A stretch of DNA of 64,000 nt from Planctomycetaceae bacterium (lineage in GTDB: Bacteria > Planctomycetota > Planctomycetia > Pirellulales > Lacipirellulaceae), in the NCBI GenBank assembly GCA_003233055.1, contig QIKP01000051.1, positions 1-64,000 on the forward strand, in the 5' to 3' direction. This document shows positions 36,564 through 43,523 of this stretch, one piece after another. Both the position numbers and the translations under genes were made by a program. Each line of letters begins with the position of its first letter. Position 1 is the stretch's first letter. A model generated the notes under the pieces. That model worked only from the letters and a program-made list of their open reading frames with translations. It had not been told where the DNA came from and made no database searches.

Positions 36564-37034
36564 GACAAATCTCCTGCTTCCGTTCCGTACTTCAGGAATA
36601 AATGACCATCGAACATAGTCCAAGAAGGGGGGGCGTACGAAAACTCAGCGGGCTGCTAAGGGCCCAACGCAGGTGATTTTCTTCTTCTTGTCCCTCCACC
36701 GATAGCAGGCGGTGGGACGACACTTCATGATCATCGACCAAATCAGCTAGGAAAAACGCAACGAATTTAGGAGAGGAGGAGATAGATAAGGGCATCAAGG
36801 GATTACAGATAAACAAGATAATCCCCCTACTGTAGATTCTACTCACGGAAGGTAAAGGTGGCTTCTCCGATTTTCGCGATTTTTGAGCTTTTTTTAGGTG
36901 TTTAATGAACGGCGCAGGCCCCTCTGGCTGGTTGGACCACGACTGGAACCCCCTCCAATCAGGGGTTGGAGGGCTTTCGGTCCTTCGCCCTTTGCCCGAG
37001 GAGGGCCGGCTTGGCCCAGGGATCGAGGACTCGA
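36564..37034. other. 471-bp gap upstream of the FHA gene
   Basis: AT-rich for this genome. It holds a perfect 8-bp hairpin CCCTCCAA-tcagggg-TTGGAGGG (36951-36973), 60 bp past the lipoate ligase stop on the minus strand but without a T-run. No gene is supported. Confidence 0.4.
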
Positions 37035-37838
37035 CTACCGCCGCTCGATCCATGATTTCCCCTCAAATTTAGCAGACAATTGGTCGATTTCCGCCTTGGC
37101 GGTCGCGCCCGACGACGCACCACCAGCGGCATCCAGTCCCAGGTCTTGGAGCAACGCCCCCAGCCATGCTTCCCGCAATTCACTGGCCGGTAGGGCAAGG
37201 CCGGAGGTTTCTTGTAGTCCGGGCAGCTCCGGTGCCTGGGGCGATCTTGCCAGTAGCACCCCCCCATGTTGCAGCACCGCTCCGCGATACCGTCGCTGGG
37301 CGCTACCACAAAGCTTGTGGGGCTTGCCGCTCTTGGTCTCGGCGCCCCTGTTGCTTTCGGCGCAGAGCAGGTCGCCGCGCGAGCGACGCTCGAAGCAGAG
37401 GAAGGGCTCGTTCGGTCCGTGATGGTCCGTCGAGGTGCAAAGCAAAAATTGGCCCTCCGAAGAGGGTGCCAATCGCCCGAGCAACGCGACGAGCGACTCA
37501 TGCACAGCAAAATACAACTCCTCCGCCTGACGCGCGAGGCGATGCGCCGCCGGGACCGCGAGGCTGTAGGTCAGTTCCCGATCATGCACCAGCGCCCCGC
37601 CACCGGACGCTCGGCGGACGAGCGGGCAATCGGCACTGGCGGCATGTTGCGCGCGGTCGGTGTGACGCTGGAAGTAGCCGAGCGAAAGGGTCGGCTCGGC
37701 CCATTCGTAGAACCGCAGCGACAGAATCCCGTCCTCCGCGGCCGAACGTAAGAGCCATTCGTCCACTGCCATGTTCCAAACGCCAGGCATCGGCGGATCG
37801 AGGAGAAGTCGGCAAGGTGTCTTAGTAATACTAGCCAT
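37035..37838 (-). CDS. Lipoate-protein ligase family protein
   Basis: The 267-residue protein has the biotin/lipoate A/B ligase layout: MAVDEWLLRSA, LSLRFYEWAEPTLSLGYFQ, the RRASGGGALVHD loop that binds lipoyl-AMP, TYSLAVP, and HKLCGSAQRRYRGAVLQHGG with the conserved catalytic Lys. It attaches lipoate or octanoate to carrier lysines. It sits just downstream of gcvPB on the same strand as the glycine cleavage operon, so GcvH is the obvious acceptor. The start ATG 37838 (MASITKTPCRLL) begins the domain. Octanoyltransferase (LipM-like) activity is a possible alternative. Confidence 0.87.
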   Translation of the reverse strand: MASITKTPCRLLLDPPMPGVWNMAVDEWLLRSAAEDGILSLRFYEWAEPTLSLGYFQRHTDRAQHAASADCPLVRRASGGGALVHDRELTYSLAVPAAHRLARQAEELYFAVHESLVALLGRLAPSSEGQFLLCTSTDHHGPNEPFLCFERRSRGDLLCAESNRGAETKSGKPHKLCGSAQRRYRGAVLQHGGVLLARSPQAPELPGLQETSGLALPASELREAWLGALLQDLGLDAAGGASSGATAKAEIDQLSAKFEGKSWIERR

Positions 37839-37891
37839 GGCGTTCCGTATTCCCCAGGAGAACTGCAAAGTCATTTTTGAACCGCCAAGAT

Positions 37892-38144
37892 CGCCAAGGC
37901 GCCAAGAAACAAGGACGCCAAGAAAAATGTCGACGGAAGCAGAGAAACCCCGGATTGTTCCTCCTGTCACCGTTCACGAGTCGAAAGAAAGAAACCACGA
38001 CCCCAAAGAGCACGAACCCAAAGAGATAGAGGGGGTGTCCTTCTTCCCGCTATTCGTGTCGATTTGCACGAATTCGTAGTTTCCCCTGCCTCCGATTCGG
38101 TGAACGGTTGCCTCTCTCCTCCAACTCTTCTTGGCGCCTTGGCG
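37892..38144. repeat. Nested inverted-repeat cassette between lipoate ligase and gcvPB
   Basis: CGCCAAGGCGCCAAGAA (37892-37908) recurs perfectly inverted at 38128-38144. Inside, CCGTTCAC (37970-37977) recurs inverted at 38100-38107. Between them lie period-10 ACGAAT-like motifs. The left flank continues as 8-base CGCCAAGA/CGCCAAGG units. The same parts and order occur at 13508-14093 and 53949-54222. It splits the lipoate ligase gene from the gcv genes by 361 bp. Confidence 0.8.
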
Positions 38145-38199
38145 GTTTCTTTTAATTCGGCGACTTTGAAAGCGTCCTGCGAAGATGCAAGCAAGCTGG

Positions 38200-39693
38200 T
38201 TACCTGCAGCTCAAGCAGGGGTTTCGCGCCGCTTGGACTTCGTTCGGGCGGCTAATCGTCGTGGTATGAGGAGCGTCGTGCAGCAACTCCGCCTCTTCCT
38301 CGGTGATACGGAACAGGGTCTCGGCGAAGGCGTCGAGGGTTTCTTTGCTCTCGGTCTCGGTTGGCTCGACCATGATCGCTTCTTTCACCGTCATCGGGAA
38401 GTAAACCGTCGGCGCGTGGTAGCCATAGTCAAGGAGCCGCTTGGCGATGTCCATCGCCGAGATGCCTCGCTCGCTCTTGAGCTTCGACGCCGAGGCAACA
38501 AACTCGTGCATGCAGCGGCCGCCCTGCGGTACCGGCAGGAAGTGCTTTACCTTAGCGAGCAAGTAGTTGGCGTTGAGCACCGCGTTTTCACTCACTTCCT
38601 TGAGCCCTTCGGGCCCATGCGTGCGGAGGTAGCAGTAGGCTCGCAGCAAGACGCCCGTATTTCCAAAGAACGCCCGCACCCGTCCCATCGCCTTGGGGCG
38701 ATCGTAGTCGAGGGAGTAGCCGGTCTCTTTTTTCACCACCATTGGTGCCGGCAAGTAGGGCGCAAGCTTCTCGACGACGCAAATGGGCCCCGCCCCCGGG
38801 CCGCCGCCGCCGTGCGGGCCGCTGAAAGTTTTGTGGGGGTTGTAATGCTGCATGTCGGCCCCTCCCGTTCCTGCGCGACCCCAGTCTCCCGGTCGCGTGA
38901 TGCCGAGGATCGCGTTCATGTTGGCCCCGTCGAGATAAATCAGCCCGCCGTGAGCATGGACCTCGTCGGCCAGCTCCTGCATGTTGCTCTCGAAGATGCC
39001 GACCGTATTGGGGTTGGTAATCATGAAGACGGCAATGTCGCTGTCGAGCTTCGCGCGGAAGTCCTCCATGCAAACGCCGCCATCAGGATTGGTCTTCACC
39101 GTCACCGTGTCGAAGCCTGCCATCGCGGCGCTGGCCGGGTTGGTCCCATGGGCGTTGTCGGGCACCAGTACTTTGGTTCGGTGCTCGCCCCGGTCCTTAA
39201 AGTCCCTGTCCTTAAAGTAAGCCGCTGCCACCAAGAGCGCGGTGAGCTCCCCATGCGCCCCGGCGGCCGGTTGCAGGCAGCAGGCGTCCAGTCCCGAGAT
39301 TTCGTTGAGTATCTCCTGAAGTTCGTAGAGCATCTCCAGCATCCCTTGGATCGTCTCCTCAGGCTGGTAGGGATGGACTTCGTTGAACCCTGGCATCGCG
39401 GCGGCCCGTTCGTTCCGCTTCGGGTTGTACTTCATCGTGCAACTTCCGAGCGGATAGAAATGCGTATCGACGCTCATGTTCTGCTGCGAAAGATTCACAA
39501 AATGCCGGACAACTTGTGGCTCGGTCACCTCTGGCAGCGCCGGCGGCGCATCCGCCAGCGCATCGGCGGGCAGCCAATCGCTGGCGTCGCATCCGCCATC
39601 GGGGCTAGGCACATCACAAGCCGGCAGCACCGCCCCCCGGCAACCTGGCTTGGAGAGTTCGAAGATCAGTTTGGTGTCGTGGGTGTTCTTCAT
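38200..39693 (-). CDS. gcvPB: Glycine dehydrogenase (decarboxylating) subunit 2
   Basis: The P-protein of the glycine cleavage system decarboxylates glycine and loads aminomethyl onto lipoylated GcvH; bacteria of this type split it in two. This 497-residue beta subunit has SVDTHFYPLGSCTMKYNPKR, AAGAHGELTALLVAAA, VLVPDNAHGTNPASAAMAGF, the PLP lysine (Lys 288) in NPHKTFSGPHGGGGPG, and GNTGVLLRAYCYLRTHG. The C-terminal 14 residues are not conserved. It is downstream of gcvPA, separated by a 262-bp repeat-rich gap. Confidence 0.96.
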   Translation of the reverse strand: MKNTHDTKLIFELSKPGCRGAVLPACDVPSPDGGCDASDWLPADALADAPPALPEVTEPQVVRHFVNLSQQNMSVDTHFYPLGSCTMKYNPKRNERAAAMPGFNEVHPYQPEETIQGMLEMLYELQEILNEISGLDACCLQPAAGAHGELTALLVAAAYFKDRDFKDRGEHRTKVLVPDNAHGTNPASAAMAGFDTVTVKTNPDGGVCMEDFRAKLDSDIAVFMITNPNTVGIFESNMQELADEVHAHGGLIYLDGANMNAILGITRPGDWGRAGTGGADMQHYNPHKTFSGPHGGGGPGAGPICVVEKLAPYLPAPMVVKKETGYSLDYDRPKAMGRVRAFFGNTGVLLRAYCYLRTHGPEGLKEVSENAVLNANYLLAKVKHFLPVPQGGRCMHEFVASASKLKSERGISAMDIAKRLLDYGYHAPTVYFPMTVKEAIMVEPTETESKETLDAFAETLFRITEEEAELLHDAPHTTTISRPNEVQAARNPCLSCR

Positions 39694-39730
39694 TATTGTT
39701 TTGCTGCGTCAATTTCAAGGTCCATTCTGG

Positions 39731-39945
39731 AACACTAATATTCGCTAATTATCGCTCATCGGATTAGCGATAATTAGTGCAGATTAGTGTTTCAAGAGCC
39801 CTTTTGTGAACAGAAACACGCAAAGGAAACAGAGACCGAAATAGGATCGATTCTTTATTGTTTCCTCTGTTCCCTCCTGTTAAACACGGGTTGGGGACCC
39901 ATGCTACTTTACTACGTGTCGTCTGTGCTCTCTGTGGTTAAATCT
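39731..39945. repeat. Repeat cassette between gcvPA and gcvPB
   Basis: AACACTAATATTCGCTAATT and following bases (39731-39754) pair with 39768-39791 at 21 of 24 positions, giving a long hairpin built from CTAAT motifs. Downstream, CACGCAAAGGAAACAGAG (about 39817-39834) and, inverted, CTCTCTGTGG (about 39927-39936) belong to the ACGCRGAG-type period-8 repeats. No gene is present. Confidence 0.75.
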
Positions 39946-39955
39946 TTGTAGTCGT

Positions 39956-41341
39956 TCAAATCCTCGCCGCTACCAGCTCATCGGTGTTGGTTGTCGCGGC
40001 GCCGATTTCCAAAAATTCTACTAATCGGTCCATTTCGGCTTTCGTTCGTTTTTCGGTCACACAGACTAAGAAGCAGTCGGCCAGTTCGGGGTACCATCTA
40101 CCGAGCGGCACGCCGGCGAGGAGGCCTTGGCTGGCGGCGGCGGAGATCAGTTCCTCGACGTTGTTTTCTTTGTCGCGAACGACGAACTCCTTGAACGTCG
40201 GCGCGTCGAACGCCATTTCAAAACGGCCTGCCGACGTTAGCCTCTTCGCGAGGTACCGACTCTTCCGCAGGCAGAGGTCGGCCGTGTCGCGCAAACCGCC
40301 GGGCCCCAATAGCGACAAGTAAATGGTTGCCCGGAGCGCAAAGAGCGCCTGGTTGGTGCAGACGTTGCTCGTTGATTTTTCGCGGCGAATATGCTGCTCG
40401 CGGGTTTGCATCGTGAGGACGTAACACGGCTTGCCTCGGCGGTCGGTCGTTTGGCCGACGATGCGTCCTGGCAGGCGGCGGGCCAGCTTCTTGCCGCACG
40501 CAAGGATCCCCAGCACCGGCCCGCCGTACGACATGGCGGTGCCAAGCGATTGCCCTTCGGCGACCGCGATGTCGGCCCCCCAGTCCCCGGGGCGGTGCAG
40601 GAGGCCAAGGCTGATCGGGTCGAAAACCCCTACCACCAGCGCGCCAGCGTTGTGGGCGGCGGTAGCGATCGCTTGGGCCTCTTCGAGCGCGCCAAAGAAG
40701 TTTGGGTGCTGGAGTACCACGCAGGCGGTTTGGTCGTTCATCGCGGACGTGATGGCGCTGACCGGGATCGTTCCGTTCTCTGGCCCGATCGTAACGACTT
40801 CGACACCCAGGTTGTGCAGGTACGTTTCAATGGTCTCGCGGTATTCGGGATGGAGCGTCCCCGCCACGACCACTTGGCCGCGGCGCCGGGTGGTGTCGAT
40901 CGCCATTAGCACTCCCTCGGCCGTAGCGCTGCCGCCGTCGTAGAGGCTGGAGTTGGCGATTTCGAGCCCGGTCATCCGGGTAATCATTGACTGAAACTCG
41001 AACATGGCCTGCAAGTTGCCTTGCGAAACCTCGGCCTGGTAAGGGGTGTAGCTGGTGTAGAATTCGCTCCGCCCGGCAATCGCATCAACGGCCGCCGGGA
41101 TGAAGTGGTCGTAGCTTCCACCACCCAGGAACGAGACCGCATTTCCCGCGTGCAGGTTCTTTCCCGCCAGTTCGCGAACATGCTGCTCCAGTTCGAGTTC
41201 GCCAAGTGCCGGAGGAATGTCGAGCGCACGATTCAGCTTTAGCTCGTCGGGAATCGACTCAAAAAGTTCGTCGATCGATGCCGCGCCAATCGCTGCGAGC
41301 ATCGCCTGCTGATCTTCGGGAGTGTTGTAAATATAAGGCAT
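39956..41341 (-). CDS. gcvPA: Glycine dehydrogenase (decarboxylating) subunit 1
   Basis: Alpha subunit of the split P-protein. The 461 residues show the family start MPYIYNTPEDQQAMLAAIG, LNRALDIPPALGELELEQHV, NAVSFLGGGSYDHFIPAAVD, FYTSYTPYQAEVSQGNLQAM, SLYDGGSATAEGVLMA, VGVFDPISLGLLHRPGDWGA, and GRIVGQTTDRRGKPCYVLTM. It forms the alpha2-beta2 enzyme with GcvPB. A GCCGACGAG palindrome separates it from gcvH upstream. Confidence 0.96.
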   Translation of the reverse strand: MPYIYNTPEDQQAMLAAIGAASIDELFESIPDELKLNRALDIPPALGELELEQHVRELAGKNLHAGNAVSFLGGGSYDHFIPAAVDAIAGRSEFYTSYTPYQAEVSQGNLQAMFEFQSMITRMTGLEIANSSLYDGGSATAEGVLMAIDTTRRRGQVVVAGTLHPEYRETIETYLHNLGVEVVTIGPENGTIPVSAITSAMNDQTACVVLQHPNFFGALEEAQAIATAAHNAGALVVGVFDPISLGLLHRPGDWGADIAVAEGQSLGTAMSYGGPVLGILACGKKLARRLPGRIVGQTTDRRGKPCYVLTMQTREQHIRREKSTSNVCTNQALFALRATIYLSLLGPGGLRDTADLCLRKSRYLAKRLTSAGRFEMAFDAPTFKEFVVRDKENNVEELISAAASQGLLAGVPLGRWYPELADCFLVCVTEKRTKAEMDRLVEFLEIGAATTNTDELVAARI

Positions 41342-41376
41342 GGTATTGAGTGCAGAAATCGGAATTTTGGAATTGG

Positions 41377-41408
41377 CTTAGCCGACGAGCTACGCCTCGT
41401 CGGTTAAG
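41377..41408. repeat. GAG-CTACGC-CTC palindrome between gcvH and gcvPA
   Basis: CTTAGCCGACGAG-ctacgc-CTCGTCGGTTAAG is a 13-bp stem with one G-T mismatch and the family's conserved CTACGC loop. No T-run follows, so it is not a simple terminator within the operon. Confidence 0.8.
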
Positions 41409-41412
41409 GGAT

Positions 41413-41811
41413 TCAGTCGGCTTCCTCTTTGCAGGCCGCTTGATACGCGGCGTGGTCCATGAGATCGCTAAGGCCCGCATCGCTGGTGAGTTGGATCTTG
41501 GCGATCCAGCCTTTGCCGAACGGGTCGTCGCTCAAGGTTTCGAGCGAGTCGGGCAGCGGCTTGTTCACTTCCAGCACTTTGCCTTCGACCGGGCTGTAGA
41601 GGTCGCTCACGGCTTTGACCGACTCGATTTCACAGATCGAATCGCCCGGCTTCACGTCGCGTCCCACTTCGGGCAATTCCATGAAGACCAGATCGGTGAG
41701 CGCTTCGACGGCAAACGCCGAGATGCCAATCGTGGCGACCTTCGCACCCCCGTCGTCGGCAATGTGGATCCATTCGTGAGTTTTTGCGTAAAGCAATGTT
41801 TCAGGGTTCAT
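41413..41811 (-). CDS. gcvH: Glycine cleavage system H protein
   Basis: GcvH carries the lipoyl arm that shuttles aminomethyl and electrons among P, T and L proteins. The 132-residue protein has THEWIHIADDGGAKVATIGI, the lipoylation motif EIESVKAVSDLYSP with Lys 66, and GWIAKIQLTSDAGLSDLMDH. The length and motifs are standard. Its ribosome-binding site GGAG lies 27 bp inside from the end of the inserted GxxExxY unit, so its translation signal appears undamaged. Confidence 0.97.
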   Translation of the reverse strand: MNPETLLYAKTHEWIHIADDGGAKVATIGISAFAVEALTDLVFMELPEVGRDVKPGDSICEIESVKAVSDLYSPVEGKVLEVNKPLPDSLETLSDDPFGKGWIAKIQLTSDAGLSDLMDHAAYQAACKEEAD

Positions 41812-41837
41812 AGGAAAATGCTCCAGGTAATAAAATG

Positions 41838-42284
41838 TGTCACGCAGAGACGCGGAGGGAAGAAAATTAGTCTTTGACGCCGTTGGCGATTCGGGTAATA
41901 CCGTTTTTCATAAGATCAACGTTAAAATTGAGCAGCCATCCAACTCGCTTGTCCATCAGCCGCAAGTAGGTCAAGAGCTGTTTTTTGTGAACAGGTTTAA
42001 TGTCTTCCACGGACTTGAGCTCAAGAATAACTTGATTATTGATAAGCAAATCAACACGAAACCCGCCGTCGAGATGAATGCCAAAGTAATCGATGGAGAC
42101 GGGTAATTCTCTTTGGACATGCAGTCCGCGGTTCTCTAACTCATACGCAAGACAACGCAAATAAACCGACTCCAGTAGTCCTGGTCCAAGATGCGAATGC
42201 ACACGAATGGCCCCGTCTACCACTTGTCTTGTTATTTCATGGACTTCCAATTTTTCCTCTGCGTCTCCGCGTCTCTGCGTGACA
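41838..42284. mobile_element. 447-bp unit with perfect 20-bp terminal inverted repeats carrying a GxxExxY gene
   Basis: TGTCACGCAGAGACGCGGAG (41838-41857) recurs exactly inverted at 42265-42284. The only gene inside is the GxxExxY protein. The unit fills the gcvT-gcvH gap: it starts 26 bp before the gcvH start and ends 5 bp after the gcvT stop, interrupting neither gene. The repeats are built from 8-base ACGCRGAG units; the right copy continues into ACGCAGAGG. No target-site duplication is evident. Related repeats elsewhere in the window support dispersal of the family. Confidence 0.7.
41867..42250 (-). CDS. GxxExxY protein (PD-(D/E)XK nuclease-like)
   Basis: The 127-residue protein matches the GxxExxY family: ITRQVVDGAIRVHSHLGPGL, then GLLESVY giving the eponymous motif, LRCLAYELENRGLHVQREL, and the nuclease-like FRVDLLINNQVILELKSVED with Asp and ELK as the PD-(D/E)XK core. 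The family's function is not established. The start is a TTG at 42250 whose ribosome-binding site AGAGGA is supplied by the right terminal repeat region. It is transcribed in the operon direction between gcvT and gcvH, an unusual place for it. Confidence 0.85.
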   Translation of the reverse strand: MEVHEITRQVVDGAIRVHSHLGPGLLESVYLRCLAYELENRGLHVQRELPVSIDYFGIHLDGGFRVDLLINNQVILELKSVEDIKPVHKKQLLTYLRLMDKRVGWLLNFNVDLMKNGITRIANGVKD

Positions 42285-42289
42285 TTTTT

Positions 42290-43432
42290 CTACTTTCCTC
42301 GCTCGTAAAATGGCAGCGGGACGACAGTGGCAGGTAGTTGCGTGCCGCGAATATCGACGACCAGGGGGGTGCCGATCGCCGAGGCGACCGGTTTGACGTA
42401 CCCCATGGCGAGAGGGCGCTCGAAGGTGGGTGAGTAGCTTCCGCTCGTCACGGTGCCAACCGGCTTGTCTTCGTACAGAAGCGAGCACCCCTCGCGAGCG
42501 GCGCGGCGGCCGTCGAGTTGCAGGCCGACGCGGACGGGGCGACTCTCGCTTTGGGAGACGACTAAGGCGTCATGGCCTATGAAATCGCGGTCCGCCAGAT
42601 TCACCGCAAACGCAAGTCCTGCTTGCAGCGGCGTGATGTTCTCGGAAAGCTCATGCCCATAAAGTGGCATCCCCGCTTCGAGGCGGAGCGTGTCGCGAGC
42701 CGCCAGTCCTACGGCGCAACCGCCGACTTCCTCGGCCACGTCGAGTAGCGTTTCCCAGATCTCAACGGCGTTTTCCTCGGGGCAAATAATCTCGCACCCA
42801 TCTTCGCCCGTGTACCCCGTGCGGCTTAGGTAGCAGTCGTGCCCCAGTACCTGCGTCGCCCGGCCACGGTAGTAACGGAGCGAGGTCAGTTCGCCATCGC
42901 AAAACGGGTCGACCAGCTCGATGGCTCGTGGCCCTTGCAGGGCGATCATCGCGGTGGAGGTGGTCAGGTCGTCGACTCGGGCGGCAAATTCAATCTGCCC
43001 ATAGGTGTTGCTGTCGGTCATCCAAGCGATGATTTTTTGCCGGTTGCTGGCGTTGACCACTAAGTGGAATTCGGGTGGGTCGGGCATCGACTGGAGTTGG
43101 CCCTCCCAGCGGTAGACGAGGACATCGTCGAGAATGCCTCCCTCGGAGTTGCAGACCAGCCCGTACCGAATCTGCCCCGGCTTCATGTTGTCGATGCGTC
43201 GGGTGACGATCGCGTCGAGAAACTTGGCCGCATCGGGGCCATGGATGCCAAGCCGACCCATGTGGGAAATATCAAACAGCCCTGCGGCGTTGCGAGTGGC
43301 GTTGTGCTCGTCGACGATCGACCCATACTGCACCGGCATCTCCCAGCCGGCAAAGTCGACCAACCGCCCGCCATGGGTGGCGTGCCAGTCGTGGAGCGGG
43401 GTGTGGGCCAAATTCGCGGCGGCGGAAGGCAT
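42290..43432 (-). CDS. gcvT: Aminomethyltransferase (glycine cleavage T protein)
   Basis: GcvT transfers the aminomethyl carbon to THF, giving methylene-THF and ammonia. The 380-residue protein has TPLHDWHATHGGRLVDFAGW, MPVQYGSIVDEHNATRNAAG, GLFDISHMGRLGIHG, GYTGEDGCEIICPEENAVEI, GLAARDTLRLEAGMPLYGHE and the C-terminal barrel with GTVTSGSYSPTFERPLAMGY. The start at 43432 is favoured over 43522 because the domain begins there. It is the first gcv gene of the operon, 91 bp after rnr. Confidence 0.95.
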   Translation of the reverse strand: MPSAAANLAHTPLHDWHATHGGRLVDFAGWEMPVQYGSIVDEHNATRNAAGLFDISHMGRLGIHGPDAAKFLDAIVTRRIDNMKPGQIRYGLVCNSEGGILDDVLVYRWEGQLQSMPDPPEFHLVVNASNRQKIIAWMTDSNTYGQIEFAARVDDLTTSTAMIALQGPRAIELVDPFCDGELTSLRYYRGRATQVLGHDCYLSRTGYTGEDGCEIICPEENAVEIWETLLDVAEEVGGCAVGLAARDTLRLEAGMPLYGHELSENITPLQAGLAFAVNLADRDFIGHDALVVSQSESRPVRVGLQLDGRRAAREGCSLLYEDKPVGTVTSGSYSPTFERPLAMGYVKPVASAIGTPLVVDIRGTQLPATVVPLPFYERGK

Positions 43433-43523
43433 GGGTTGGCTCAACGGCGGCGGGGTGGCGACAGGTACGAACGCCCCCATTCTAGTGGCTCGGGCGACGA
43501 CTTCCAGGGGGATCGCCCCCACG

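Noticed and set aside
36592-37053. 153-codon minus-strand frame in the gap before the FHA gene
   Set aside because: Composition is unlike neighbouring proteins and it overlaps the end of the lipoate ligase; no start signal.
38185-39738. Long plus-strand frame opposite gcvPB
   Set aside because: It is the antisense shadow of gcvPB, whose motifs and PLP lysine are unmistakable; the plus-strand translation is Arg/His-rich with no known motif.
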